IMG/VR virus record: IMGVR_UViG_3300011254_000509
Coordinates: 1 to 38,316 of that record
Direction: 5' to 3' (one strand)
DNA: 38,316 nt
Source of the DNA: a virus
Shown: positions 14,190 through 24,114 of the stretch, piece after piece
Layout: every line of letters begins with the position of its first letter
How positions within the stretch are numbered: the first letter of the stretch is position 1
Notes under the pieces: model-generated
What the model saw: only the letters and a program-made list of their open reading frames with translations
Told to the model about the DNA's origin: nothing
Databases searched by the model: none
Program-made: the position numbers and the translations under genes

Positions 14190-16531
14190 GTGTTTGTAAC
14201 TAAGTGTCCGTAAACATTGAAAGGTTTGTTATTTATGATAAATTCACCTTTAATTCTGCAAGTCAATGTAACTGTTGTTAACGAAGGTTGCGCCACAACA
14301 ACATAATCAGAACCAGCTAAAGGCTTCAAAGCGTTTTGATCACTCTGCCAATCTACAAAAGAACTTAACCTTGAAGTCTGTCCAACCTCACCAGTATATT
14401 CAAACACCATTTCCCCTGCAATATTCAACAACGTTCCGCTAGGCTTTGTGATTGTGACCACAACTTCTACATCTTCACCAGAATAAGCTGTATTTATTTG
14501 ATCACCGTTTAAATCAAAAAACTGTGTCACCTGAGAATATCCCGTTCCGATAACGTCAACGTCAAAATCAGCTACTAGGGATTCGTCAGAACTTAAATGG
14601 TGAATAGTATCCACACCATTGTAGGATGTTACAGCCGTAACAAAAACGAATATATCATAAGTGAGTTCGTCCGAATAGTTAGAAGTCCTCTGATTAAAAT
14701 TGTCGTTTTCTTCTGCTGAATCGTAAAACTGAGGTGCTATTAATGCAGCCGCTAAGTTTTCAATCCAAGTTCTGTGAGGTATTTCAAAACCTAACTGAAA
14801 TGTAAACTCTTGGTAATTTTGAAACACAGCCGGAATAGTAGTGAATAGGTTCACTTTCCTAATTTCGGAATTGTCAGGAGTGTTTCCAAGCGGTCTGTTA
14901 GTATTGATACTTATTGTTTGATACTTCCCCCCACCAACATCTACAAATGAAAGTTTAGATGTAAACGGAAATTTGTACTTATCAATATCAAAAAAGGTTT
15001 CAGTATTTGGTATCCTTCCAACTATTCTATATTCAAGGGATTTCAAAGCATGGTTGGTACTTCCTGACTCCTTAATAGTTCGAAATGAACCCGACATTAT
15101 ATAGGCCGTATTGTTCCAAGTGTTTAGCCCTGTGACTGGTGAAGTCAATGCGATATCCGAACTAGCTGGATAAAAATTAAGTTGATTGTCAGTAATTCCT
15201 AAAGTATCGCTGCTTTTATTTACCGGTCCAGAATACAGTAAAATCGGCATCCTGTTCGAAATTGGCGCATCTAAAGAACCGTTTTCTATTATAACCGAAA
15301 CGGCAATATTATCACCGTCATTTAGCGAATCAGTAACGCCCGCAGCATTCCAATCTAAATCGAATTGCAAATCTAGTTTTCTTGGGTTCCCTCCGTTTAT
15401 ATTCGCTTGAAAATTGTTTATTATCGTAGATGAACTTGTTCCGGCCGCTTCTAAAACGTCCAATTGATCCCAAACAAAGTTGGTTTCAAAAGTATTCGAC
15501 AATACGTCAATTTCTGTTTGTGAAGGAAGTTTAAAAACGTATAGATAAGCCTTTACACCTGAAGCAAAAGAGGCACTTAACCACTCAACAGTTGCGTTTA
15601 TGGTGTTGGTGCTTTTAACATTGTAGTCCGTGTTGTCGATTGTGTCCAGTACGTACTGAGCACCACCGTTATTAAAGTTCTGCCCTTGAAAACCAACAGA
15701 CCCTAATAAATAACCGTCTTCTATAATTTTGGCGTTATTCGGATTATTCGGGTTTGTAAGAAACGAAATCTTTGAAGCGTATCTATAAGAGTTATTTCCT
15801 TGAAATGCTTTAGCTGGTATTGTCCCCGCTAAGTAATTCGAAAGCCAAGTTTCTACAAACGGTGGCATTCTAAAAATATGCTCTATTGTAAAACTAAAAA
15901 CACTCGACCCCGTACCACTAGACCCCGTGTAGGTTGCCTCAACGCTCCCCAAGTCGGTTGAAGGGTTGCTAATATAGGTCATCTGTTTAGCAACGGATAT
16001 TACTAAATCCGATACCGTGTAAAACTGTGGTTCACCGTTTAGTAGTGAGTTATAAGAATTCGTGTTTTGTATATTCGGAATAATCCCAAATTCGAAGTTT
16101 AAAGCAGTTGGCACTGTTGTAACTCTGAATACATAATCGGAACGTTCAAGCCCATCAGAAACACCTAACGCACTAAAAAATGCAGTGTTAGTTGTGTACA
16201 TTAAATTACCCTGAACGGATTCAACAGTCTCGGACGTGTTAACGCCATTCGCTTCAATAAACAAAGTATCTCCAACGGAAATACCCTCAGTTGCCCAACT
16301 ATTATAAGGGTGCGTAAATTTAATTAAAGTTTTGTTGGATTCTGCTTTTATTAAAACATCTGTTGACGCTTCAACAACTGTAGAAACTTCAATGGTTTGA
16401 ACGAGTTTAGTTTTTTCAGCTACCAATATCTGAAAGTAACTAACATAGTCCGTTGTTGGGTTTGTTGCAAACGTGTCCCCGTTTCGGTGCTGGCAAAGCC
16501 ATTTTCTATCTGTTATGTCGATTATGTTCAT
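14186..16531 (-). CDS. Large tail/baseplate protein
   Basis: 781 residues dominated by beta strands with Asn, Ser and Thr; several repeats of strand-rich domains of about 100 residues can be sensed (for example IEVSTVVEASTDVLIKAESN and VEVVVTITKPSGTLLNIAGE). No catalytic motif. It lies after the distal tail protein and before fibres, where baseplate hub or central fibre proteins lie in flavophages. ATGA links on both sides. Confidence 0.65.
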   Translation of the reverse strand: MNIIDITDRKWLCQHRNGDTFATNPTTDYVSYFQILVAEKTKLVQTIEVSTVVEASTDVLIKAESNKTLIKFTHPYNSWATEGISVGDTLFIEANGVNTSETVESVQGNLMYTTNTAFFSALGVSDGLERSDYVFRVTTVPTALNFEFGIIPNIQNTNSYNSLLNGEPQFYTVSDLVISVAKQMTYISNPSTDLGSVEATYTGSSGTGSSVFSFTIEHIFRMPPFVETWLSNYLAGTIPAKAFQGNNSYRYASKISFLTNPNNPNNAKIIEDGYLLGSVGFQGQNFNNGGAQYVLDTIDNTDYNVKSTNTINATVEWLSASFASGVKAYLYVFKLPSQTEIDVLSNTFETNFVWDQLDVLEAAGTSSSTIINNFQANINGGNPRKLDLQFDLDWNAAGVTDSLNDGDNIAVSVIIENGSLDAPISNRMPILLYSGPVNKSSDTLGITDNQLNFYPASSDIALTSPVTGLNTWNNTAYIMSGSFRTIKESGSTNHALKSLEYRIVGRIPNTETFFDIDKYKFPFTSKLSFVDVGGGKYQTISINTNRPLGNTPDNSEIRKVNLFTTIPAVFQNYQEFTFQLGFEIPHRTWIENLAAALIAPQFYDSAEENDNFNQRTSNYSDELTYDIFVFVTAVTSYNGVDTIHHLSSDESLVADFDVDVIGTGYSQVTQFFDLNGDQINTAYSGEDVEVVVTITKPSGTLLNIAGEMVFEYTGEVGQTSRLSSFVDWQSDQNALKPLAGSDYVVVAQPSLTTVTLTCRIKGEFIINNKPFNVYGHLVTNT

Positions 16532-16740
16532 TTCTTCAAGTGAGCTAAATACCGTTGTGCACCTTCTAAGTCCTTATTCTTGATAAAAGTACGAAGATTT
16601 TCATTAATTTTGTCAACTTTTTCTCTTTCTTCTTTTGTTGCGGATTCGTATTTCTCTTTGAAAACACCAAGAGGATTCATTTTATTAATCTGATCAAGGT
16701 TCTTTTTTGTCTTTTCGTTTAGATATTTTGGTGAAATCAT
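16528..16740 (-). CDS. Small helical charged protein in the tail module
   Basis: 70 residues, Lys/Glu/Asn-rich (KNLDQINKMNPLGVFKEKYE, REKVDKINENLRTFIKNKD), wholly helical. ATGA overlaps on both sides. It may be a chaperone or a small helical plug of the baseplate. Unrecognised. Confidence 0.65.
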   Translation of the reverse strand: MISPKYLNEKTKKNLDQINKMNPLGVFKEKYESATKEEREKVDKINENLRTFIKNKDLEGAQRYLAHLKK

Positions 16741-18542
16741 ACTTCTGTTTCAGTTATGTTTGTGTCAAACGGTTCGTTCTTCTCGGCTGTTAGTTCCGCA
16801 CTTCTGTCGTGCTCTGTCCACTCAATATCGTTTATTTTCGCCAATCCATCAAGTTGAAAAAACGGATTTTCTTTCGTTGCTTGGTAATTAGCAAGTGAAA
16901 AAGGTATCCTTAACTGCTCTATAGATATGTACTGACCTTTAAAGTCATTCTGAATAGCCGGCGAAAATGGATAATAACGAGAATTGTATATGAACTCAGC
17001 CGAACAACGCGATTTAAAATCACTTGGTATCCTGATTATCTTATTCACTTCGCTAACAACATCCGCATCTATAAATTTCGGAACGCCCCAAGTATCTGAT
17101 TCAACTTTTAAACCGCCGGGCGTTAATGCTAATACAAAATTCAATCCAGATAACGCAAGGAAATCTGTAGTTGATTGGTCACTGTTTGCACCTGGATCTA
17201 TGTATTGCCCGAATTGAGTCACAAATCCTTGTATAGTACTTAAAAAAGAATTGTTCTCTCCTATCGCCTCTTCAATTATTGGTAACAGAACATCTTGAAT
17301 CGGGTCGTATCTACTAGCCAAAGCCCAATTTATTCGAATATCTTGAAGACCTCCTAAAGTATTCATTCTTGGGTCGAGTTCTGTTATTAAATCGCGGTGT
17401 ACTTCATGCGCATCTCCGTTTTCTGTTACAAGCGTATGCAAATCTGACGGGTCGTAAGTATAAGTAACACGAGTAGTAGCATAAACTTCTTCGGTTTTGT
17501 TTCGATAAATACCGTTTTGCCTTTGCTTAGTCGTTTCAATTAGAACCGATTCGGCAACAAATGAAGGGTTGTCCGTCCAAAATGGGTCGGATTCTGTTTT
17601 GATATGAACTGTATCTCCTTGGTCGTGGAACCGAACGTTGTAAATATTATCCACCTCTTGCAGTGTTTCGCTTATTAGATAACCCCAATCTCTAGGTTTT
17701 AGCGTTCCATTACCAGCCGATTGAATACCCGGAGCCAAAGCCCCTCCAAAACCACTCTCACTTGACTTGACAAATTTTCTATTTATATCATCTTCAATAA
17801 TACCCCACTCAACCGTTTTGCCTAACTTTTCAAACGCTGCCTCAACAACGTCTTTTAATTTCAATACCGGATACCACGTTTCTGATGCAATCATTAAATC
17901 AATACTAGATTCGATAAGACTCTTTAATTGTTGCACCTGAACGAATAGATTTAACATTAATGTAGCGAATTCCACCACACCGACAACAATAGACAGTCCA
18001 ATCATGTCCGAAATAGCAGATAGAAAATCCTGAATCATACTAAAGAACGTACTCGCAACCGTGTAGGTTAAGTTTATCAATTGGAAGTATCTTTCTTTTT
18101 GAGTAATTCGACCCACTTGAACAATTGGGAGCCAGTATTTATTCGATATATTCAGATATCCTTGTTGATACAAAAGGCCCTGAGTGAATATCGAAACACG
18201 GTCAAGCGTTGTTAAGTTATCGGTCAAGTCTCTAATCGGAATCTTGTAAATGATTGGGCCAAGTTTCGAATAGATTTCCATTTCAGAAAGTACCAGAAAA
18301 CCATCAAAAACAATCTCTTGGTCATCTACCACTATTCGATAAGGAATGCCATTAAATACTCCGTACTGTTGACTCCATAGTTTTATGAAAGATGCAATAT
18401 CACCCGTAAAAGTAAGCGTCTGATTCTGCACTTCAGCACTAAAAAAATTGTCCACAACGGACGCATTAATTTTTAACTCTTCCCATTCTTCAGGAGGATT
18501 TAACTGCGTATATTGTGGGCCGTATAAGTGTTTTTGTGACAT
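16737..18542 (-). CDS. Distal tail/baseplate hub-like protein
   Basis: 601 residues, directly after the tape measure gene, where distal tail and hub proteins lie. The first 150 residues are beta-rich (FTGDIASFIKLWSQQYGVFN, IVFDGFLVLSEMEIYSKLG), as in distal tail proteins. Residues about 160-205 are strongly hydrophobic (SDMIGLSIVVGVVEFATLML), which is rare in a baseplate protein and could insert into the host membrane. The rest looks like a mixed alpha/beta hub. The name is positional. Confidence 0.65.
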   Translation of the reverse strand: MSQKHLYGPQYTQLNPPEEWEELKINASVVDNFFSAEVQNQTLTFTGDIASFIKLWSQQYGVFNGIPYRIVVDDQEIVFDGFLVLSEMEIYSKLGPIIYKIPIRDLTDNLTTLDRVSIFTQGLLYQQGYLNISNKYWLPIVQVGRITQKERYFQLINLTYTVASTFFSMIQDFLSAISDMIGLSIVVGVVEFATLMLNLFVQVQQLKSLIESSIDLMIASETWYPVLKLKDVVEAAFEKLGKTVEWGIIEDDINRKFVKSSESGFGGALAPGIQSAGNGTLKPRDWGYLISETLQEVDNIYNVRFHDQGDTVHIKTESDPFWTDNPSFVAESVLIETTKQRQNGIYRNKTEEVYATTRVTYTYDPSDLHTLVTENGDAHEVHRDLITELDPRMNTLGGLQDIRINWALASRYDPIQDVLLPIIEEAIGENNSFLSTIQGFVTQFGQYIDPGANSDQSTTDFLALSGLNFVLALTPGGLKVESDTWGVPKFIDADVVSEVNKIIRIPSDFKSRCSAEFIYNSRYYPFSPAIQNDFKGQYISIEQLRIPFSLANYQATKENPFFQLDGLAKINDIEWTEHDRSAELTAEKNEPFDTNITETEV

Positions 18543-18544
18543 AC

Positions 18545-21500
18545 TTATTTTTTACTAACTGGAAATAGTCGTTTCGTTTTACCCTTTTGATATTGTAATA
18601 CTCCTGTCATGGCATTAAATGCCGCAAGACCTTGATCTGTTTGTTTCATTTTAGAAACCTCAATTAATTCTTTTAGTCGAGCTTCAACAACTCCGCTTTG
18701 TGCTAAACCTGCTTGCTGACTTGGTAGCATTATATCCGTGTCCATAGACTTCTTATTCGAAGCCTCAACAATTCCGTTTTTATACCACGATTTGAAATCA
18801 CCCATAGATTTCCCTTTCAGACCCATTTCGGAAGTAGTTTCTTTATCTACAACAAACTCTCCCTTATGAACGATACCCGCAGTTTCGTATTTACCTCCAT
18901 CACCCGTATAGCCACCTGTGTAAAACTGAGACTGTACAAAGTTTTTAAGCTCTAGCATTTGCCCTTTGATGTTCTGTACTGGATTACCTTGACCGTTCTG
19001 AACTGTTGCGGCTAGTAATTCAAGTGAAGCGACTAAGGCTTTGATTCGTTGCTTGTCCTTTTCCAATTTAGCTTGTTGCGCCAATGCTGCTTTTTGCTTC
19101 TCACGTTCTAAGTTTATAGCTTCGTCTGCTTCAAGCCCTGTTTTCTTGGCTTGGTCGATTAGTCTATTTTCGGCGTCCTTAGAGTCTTCAACTATCTTAT
19201 CTTGTTGGGCTATACGTCTGTCAATTTCGTCCAGCTTTGAACTTTCCAATTCAGCGATAAGATTAAGCCCTTGCGAAATAGTATCTCGCATAGAATCAAA
19301 CATATCACCCAATTTGTTTAACATTTTCTCCTGAGTAGACACGAGTTTTTCAGACTCCTTTTCGATTTCTAAATTGGCGTTCTTTATTATCTCGATTCGT
19401 TCGGTTTGATTCGCATCAACAAAACGTTGGTATTCTAACTCATGATTTTTCAAGATGTCCTTATCTTCTAAATCTAGTTCGATTATCTTATCGCCAGTTT
19501 TACGCATCAATTCAATTTTCTTCTCAGATAATAATGTTACTATCTGTTCCTCTGCTGCTCCTTGTTTTCTTAATGATAATTCATAATCCTTTAATGCTTG
19601 GTCTTGGGCTTTTCTGAACTGTTCTAGTTCGTCAACTTTTGAGTCTTTGGATGCTCCAGTTCCAGAACCTCCATCTTTTTTTCCAAATCTATCATCCAAT
19701 TCATTGAATTTCCTTCTACCTTCAGTGATGTCCTCCCCAGCTTGTTGTAAACCTATTAATTCGTTTTTCAATTTGTTTACTAACTGTTGCTGTTTGTTTA
19801 ACTCAATAGAAACGTTATTGCCAGATAACACACCTGTTAGTTGACCTGTAATATCCAATAGTCCTAATTCATCAGCTTCAGCTTTCAATTCCCTCACCCT
19901 CTTAGTAGCTGCCAAAAGTTCCTCTTCAACAACTTGAAGTTTTATTTTTCTATCTAACTGCTCAACGATTTGACTATAAGCAGCAGCAACTTGTTTTGCA
20001 AAATCTGCTTCATCTTCTAAGTTTTCTAAAGTTGTTCCGTATTCTGCATTTATTTTCTTTATTAATTCCTCTCTTCTCTCGTTCGTTGTGTTTACATTCA
20101 ATAACTCTGCACCAACTAGTTTTAACTTATCTTTTTCAACCTCTAAAAGCTCATTAGCTTTATCCATTGTTTCGTTAAATAGGTCGTTGGCGCTTTTAGC
20201 GTTTATTAAATTGTCCACAATATCCCATATGGCTAAACCAACAGTCACCAATATCGCTACCCAAGAGCCTAATTTTTTAACGTTTATAGACTTATTAAAA
20301 AACTTATTTGCTAAAGTTGCTGACTTAATTGCTGTTTTATAAGCAATGAATGCTATTACGCTCTTCCCTATAATATCCATTACGAACTCCAAATTCTCAG
20401 CTAGAAACTTAATGATATCTTTAAGAGCAGCACCTGCACCACTCGATTCGTTCATCTTTAATATCCAGCCTTCCCAAGCAGACACCAATAATTTCACAGC
20501 ACCACCCAAAGTATCGAGTTGTTTGTCGGCCATTTCCTTAGCGGCCCCGCCTGCGTTGTTTAACTTCTCTGTTAAAGCGTCAGCACTTACACCCGATTCA
20601 GCCAATACGGTTCCGATAACGGCCCCACGTTTACCAAATAAAGCAAGTGAAGCGGCATTTTTATCAGTCGCTCCGTTAATCTTCGCCATGGCCTCCTCAA
20701 ACGTTAACCCTTGTTTCGATAATTCTAAAAATACGTTTCTCAATCCTGTTCCGGCTGTACTCGCATCAATACCCGCATCCGTCAAAGTACCAAGTAAAGC
20801 TGTAGTTTGCTCTATATTAAACCCTGCATTCTTGGCTACTGGAGCAACGGCACGCATAGCTACGGTGAATTTCTCCATATCAAGCGAACTAGCACTAAAC
20901 GATTTCGCCATCACATCAGTAACCCTTTGAGTCTCGCTAACGTCCATACCGAATGCTCGCAATGTGGAACCTACAACCGTGGCAGCTGTCCCTAAATCCG
21001 AATTAGTAGCTGCAGCAAGTTCTAAAGTAGCCTGTGTAACGCCTTCGATTTCCTTCATACTGAAACCAAGTTTTGCGTATTCTTTTTGCAATTCGCTTAC
21101 CTGACTTGCCGTAAATATAGTTGTTGCTCCTAGTTCTTTCGCTTGTGCAGTTAGTCCCGCAACTTCTTCTTTCGTTTTACCTAAAACTGAAGCCAAATCG
21201 GCTGTAGATTGTTCGAAATCTCGAACGGTAGTGAACGCACTACGAATCAACATGAAGACACCAAAAGCCAAACCGAGTTGCCCCAAAGCGCCACGAAGTT
21301 TACCGACCACTTTAGTGTATTGACCAACTTTATGTTGATGCATACCTAGTGCCTCGTTGGCTCTGTTTCGTGTCGCGTTTAATTGCTGTATCTGTTTACG
21401 TAATATTCTGGATTGTTTCGTTTCCTTACCTTCCGCAATGACTAGATCACGGTATCTTTTGGTAAGTAGAGTAATTTTAGTATTGAGTCGGTCAAACGCC

Positions 21501-21880
21501 CCAATGTTCTGATTTGTTAGTTTTGCCTCTTCACGGGCTATTTTGTTTCGTCTTTGCTCCTCAACTTTTAGCTGTTGAATTGTTTTTCTTTGCTGCTCGT
21601 TTACTTGTGTAAGTTTTTGACGTTGCGTAACAATCTGCTTTTCTATTTTCTCCTTTTGCTTCAGGATAGAAACGGATTCTTTTTCGAGTTTTGTTAAATC
21701 TCTAACACCTCGCGCGGTTTCTTTTGTGGCTGTTGCAAGTTCGACAGTTACTTTCAACTCCTTATTCAGAGTCGCTGTCATTTCTTTCAACTCCCCCTCA
21801 CTCATATTGGCTATGTTCTTGAGGTTGGTCAATTCAGTATTCAATTGCCTTACTAAATCCGCGCTGTTCTGTCTAGCCAT
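18545..21880 (-). CDS. Tail tape measure protein (TP901 type)
   Basis: 1111 residues. An N-terminal coiled coil (about 1-190) precedes a TP901 core (DFEQSTADLASVLGKTKEEV ... GATTIFTASQVSELQKEYAK ... AGIDASTAGTGLRNVF). Hydrophobic segments lie near 195-215 and 535-555, followed by long charged coiled coils. It sets tail length; at about 1.5 A per residue the tail would be near 165 nm (inference). The start overlaps the upstream gene by 8 bases. No lytic domain is visible. Confidence 0.93.
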   Translation of the reverse strand: MARQNSADLVRQLNTELTNLKNIANMSEGELKEMTATLNKELKVTVELATATKETARGVRDLTKLEKESVSILKQKEKIEKQIVTQRQKLTQVNEQQRKTIQQLKVEEQRRNKIAREEAKLTNQNIGAFDRLNTKITLLTKRYRDLVIAEGKETKQSRILRKQIQQLNATRNRANEALGMHQHKVGQYTKVVGKLRGALGQLGLAFGVFMLIRSAFTTVRDFEQSTADLASVLGKTKEEVAGLTAQAKELGATTIFTASQVSELQKEYAKLGFSMKEIEGVTQATLELAAATNSDLGTAATVVGSTLRAFGMDVSETQRVTDVMAKSFSASSLDMEKFTVAMRAVAPVAKNAGFNIEQTTALLGTLTDAGIDASTAGTGLRNVFLELSKQGLTFEEAMAKINGATDKNAASLALFGKRGAVIGTVLAESGVSADALTEKLNNAGGAAKEMADKQLDTLGGAVKLLVSAWEGWILKMNESSGAGAALKDIIKFLAENLEFVMDIIGKSVIAFIAYKTAIKSATLANKFFNKSINVKKLGSWVAILVTVGLAIWDIVDNLINAKSANDLFNETMDKANELLEVEKDKLKLVGAELLNVNTTNERREELIKKINAEYGTTLENLEDEADFAKQVAAAYSQIVEQLDRKIKLQVVEEELLAATKRVRELKAEADELGLLDITGQLTGVLSGNNVSIELNKQQQLVNKLKNELIGLQQAGEDITEGRRKFNELDDRFGKKDGGSGTGASKDSKVDELEQFRKAQDQALKDYELSLRKQGAAEEQIVTLLSEKKIELMRKTGDKIIELDLEDKDILKNHELEYQRFVDANQTERIEIIKNANLEIEKESEKLVSTQEKMLNKLGDMFDSMRDTISQGLNLIAELESSKLDEIDRRIAQQDKIVEDSKDAENRLIDQAKKTGLEADEAINLEREKQKAALAQQAKLEKDKQRIKALVASLELLAATVQNGQGNPVQNIKGQMLELKNFVQSQFYTGGYTGDGGKYETAGIVHKGEFVVDKETTSEMGLKGKSMGDFKSWYKNGIVEASNKKSMDTDIMLPSQQAGLAQSGVVEARLKELIEVSKMKQTDQGLAAFNAMTGVLQYQKGKTKRLFPVSKK

Positions 21881-22334
21881 TTTGCGTTGGTGTTTGTTCG
21901 CTTATAACTTCCGAAATTTTAATGAACTCCGCAAGCGTTGTTGTTTTTGGATTTATCGATTGTCCGTATCGCTGTTGAACAATCATCCTTGTCTTAATTA
22001 TATCTACATCCTGTGAGGACGATTTTAAATTTTCAATTTTTGCCGTGTAGAAATCAATCCAATTTTGTTGGAATAAATCACCAGCAGCAAACAAAACTCG
22101 CGCTCTCATTCTTTGTATAATAAGTGTACGCCATTTTGCAATAATGTCTTTGTTGCCTTTTGTCAATTCAATGTACTCGTCTTGAATATCAAAATAGGCC
22201 TCTTCTAATTCTTGCCAGTCTACTTTCTTCTCCCTATCCTTCTCATCTTTAATCAGCCATTTCAAATCCCCTTTTATGTTCAACTGTTCCCAATTGTGTA
22301 ACAGTATCTCATAAGTCGAATTTATTATTTTCAT
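21873..22334 (-). CDS. Tail assembly protein ahead of the tape measure
   Basis: 153 residues, helical, charged and Trp-containing (LLHNWEQLNIKGDLKWLIKD; ELEEAYFDIQDEYIEL). The spot between tail tube and tape measure is that of tail assembly chaperones in many siphoviruses, which makes this the best candidate. No frameshift slip site was found. It overlaps the tape measure start by 8 bases and the gene before by ATGA. Confidence 0.6.
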   Translation of the reverse strand: MKIINSTYEILLHNWEQLNIKGDLKWLIKDEKDREKKVDWQELEEAYFDIQDEYIELTKGNKDIIAKWRTLIIQRMRARVLFAAGDLFQQNWIDFYTAKIENLKSSSQDVDIIKTRMIVQQRYGQSINPKTTTLAEFIKISEVISEQTPTQNG

Positions 22335-22789
22335 GCCGCGATTTTAGTCAATATACTCTCGAAATATAAATTTAGCATAAATTCCGCAGCTTTTTGCACA
22401 CTTTCAAAAGTTAACCCTTCTATTTCTTCTCCCCACTCTTCTTTCAAGTCCACATCTCCCTTGTTGGAATCGGACTCAATGTCGAATCCACTAGCACTAA
22501 TATTCTCGATTCTAAACGATTCATGATATTCTCCTGTATCATACAAATCAACTTTAAACTTTCCTTGCTTTTTTCCAAGCGATAAGGTGAAATTCGAATA
22601 ACCTCCACCAATATCAGACAGTAATTTGCCTTCTGAATTCACAAACTGCCACCTTAACTGATCCGTATTGAGTTTAACAAGAAATTCTTGTGTAACTTTC
22701 TGGCGCATTACCGATACAAATATTTGCCCCGCGTCAAGTGTTTTGATACGCTGCAACATGATCCCGATATCTGTATTATTTAAATCCAT
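22331..22789 (-). CDS. Tail structural/assembly protein, unknown
   Basis: 152 residues from ATG 22789. An upstream in-frame ATG reads MGAFF from the terminator stem itself and is rejected. Beta-rich N-terminal two thirds (FLVKLNTDQLRWQFVNSEGK...GGYSNFTLSLGKKQGKFKV) and a helical C-terminus. Related-looking proteins lie beside tail genes in flavophages, but I know of no proven role. Confidence 0.6.
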   Translation of the reverse strand: MDLNNTDIGIMLQRIKTLDAGQIFVSVMRQKVTQEFLVKLNTDQLRWQFVNSEGKLLSDIGGGYSNFTLSLGKKQGKFKVDLYDTGEYHESFRIENISASGFDIESDSNKGDVDLKEEWGEEIEGLTFESVQKAAEFMLNLYFESILTKIAA

Positions 22790-22791
22790 AA

Positions 22792-22823
22792 AAAAAGCCC
22801 CCACCGTTGGGCGAGGGCTTTTT
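22792..22823 (-). terminator. Rho-independent terminator after the 66-aa gene
   Basis: Read leftward, AAAAAGCCC and GGGCTTTTT form a 9-bp stem, followed by more T. It lies right ahead of the gene at 22789, so part of the late transcription stops here and expression of downstream tail genes may be lowered. Confidence 0.75.
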
Positions 22824-22825
22824 AG

Positions 22826-23026
22826 TTATTTGTAACTGTCTCGCCATTTTTCGGCTCGACTCCACGCGTCCTCGATTTTACTCGCTTCGATATTGCCCTT
22901 CCATATCTTAACGAATTCGACTTGCGTTCGGATCATACAGGACGGCATTTGAATCTTATCAATTTTCGAATCCTTGTAAAGTTTTGGCATTACTTTTTTT
23001 TCGCTTTTCTTTTTTTCTTTAACCAT
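22826..23026 (-). CDS. Small basic protein after tail tube
   Basis: 66 residues; the first 25 are very basic (MVKEKKKSEKKVMPKLYKDS), with WSRAEKWRDSYK at the end. It follows the tail tube gene by 18 bases and precedes a terminator, so it may be co-expressed in high amounts with the tube. Unrecognised. Confidence 0.6.
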   Translation of the reverse strand: MVKEKKKSEKKVMPKLYKDSKIDKIQMPSCMIRTQVEFVKIWKGNIEASKIEDAWSRAEKWRDSYK

Positions 23027-23044
23027 CTGACCTGTGTTTAATTA

Positions 23045-24016
23045 TTAATCCAATGTTACTTTGAAAGTTCTCATTGATACCCCAGACTTGAAGAAATCAA
23101 TCCAGATTTCGTTTGTAGCTGTTTGAGCAGCTGTCAAAGTCAAAGTATATGCGCCCGGTTCAGTTGAAGACTCGGCCAAAGTTGCAGCCACGTTTGCAGC
23201 AGTACTTTTATTGTAGACTTCTCCCGTAGTAACACCCTTGTCTGGTGACAAATCGGCAGTTACTAATCCAGTCACTGGCTTCTTAAAGTCAACACCACCA
23301 TAAAGCGCGTTAGCTCTAAAAAGAATGATAGTTTGAGTAGCATTTGAAATTTCGTAAGGGATAATCTCAATAGCACCGATTGAAAACCAGTTTTTCACTG
23401 GATAAGCAATGCTTTCTGAAGAGATGTAATCTCTATTCGCTTCGTTTTCCAACTCATCCATCAACATTGAAACCATCATTTTTTGAAGTGAACCTTTTAC
23501 AGCCGCCCCATATTGAGCAGATAGTGTCTCACCTTGAAGTTTCATTGGGATTAAATTACCGTTTCCATCATTCATGCCCTCTAATTGGCCTGAATAAGTG
23601 CCGTAAATAACTCCGATTTCGTTACATTTCAACGAATCGTAAGAAGCTTTTAACGCTGGGTTTGCATCTTCTTTCGAGTGCTCCCAAGTAATCGGCTGCT
23701 TAATTTCCTCACCTGTTGGAATCGGAACACCGTCACGGTCTTCTGTTTCATTTTCTCCTGGAGGAGCTGCGAGGTTATACATTTCAGGATATATGAACCA
23801 AGCGTCTGCCGGATTCGTATTCACTGCGTCAATCTTACCTTGTACGTAAGCTTGGTCAATAACAGTTCCAGCCGGAATAGAATTTGGCTGCCCTGAACTG
23901 TTAGTCATATACATAAAAATCGGGAATTTCGCTCTTGAAACAAGAGGCATGCATCCACTATGGCCAGGAACTAGGGGTTTTCCCGCACATTGACATTCAA
24001 TTAAAAATTGTGACAT
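23045..24016 (-). CDS. Major tail tube protein
   Basis: 323 residues. A first domain of about 240 residues with a Cys-bearing start (ECQCAGKPLVPGHSGCMPLV) and IPYEISNATQTIILFRANAL fits the tube proteins of Bacteroidota siphoviruses. The last 75 residues (TAANVAATLAESSTEPGAYT) look like an added Ig-like domain, as tail tubes often have. It has its own promoter-like motif (24085-24100) and a terminator one gene on, matching the high expression needed. Assignment rests on size, order and style. Confidence 0.75.
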   Translation of the reverse strand: MSQFLIECQCAGKPLVPGHSGCMPLVSRAKFPIFMYMTNSSGQPNSIPAGTVIDQAYVQGKIDAVNTNPADAWFIYPEMYNLAAPPGENETEDRDGVPIPTGEEIKQPITWEHSKEDANPALKASYDSLKCNEIGVIYGTYSGQLEGMNDGNGNLIPMKLQGETLSAQYGAAVKGSLQKMMVSMLMDELENEANRDYISSESIAYPVKNWFSIGAIEIIPYEISNATQTIILFRANALYGGVDFKKPVTGLVTADLSPDKGVTTGEVYNKSTAANVAATLAESSTEPGAYTLTLTAAQTATNEIWIDFFKSGVSMRTFKVTLD

Positions 24017-24084
24017 AATTAATAATTTTAATTGTTAGATTTGCGGCCCGTCTTTACGCCCGGAATCCATAGCGTTTTTTCATG

Positions 24085-24100
24085 AACAAATGTATGAAAA
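24085..24100 (-). promoter_or_regulatory. Late-promoter-like motif upstream of tail tube gene
   Basis: Leftward TTTTCATACATTTGTT is identical over 16 bases to the motif ahead of the portal gene and contains a TAnnTTTG box (TACATTTG). No TTG occurs at -33 in either place, hinting at a factor-dependent class. The ATG is about 70 bases downstream. Confidence 0.5.
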
Positions 24101-24114
24101 TTATTTATCATATT

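Noticed and set aside
20346-20930. 194-codon open frame opposite the tape measure gene
   Set aside because: Antisense shadow of a long real gene; Ser/Ala/Pro-rich composition typical of a reversed frame.
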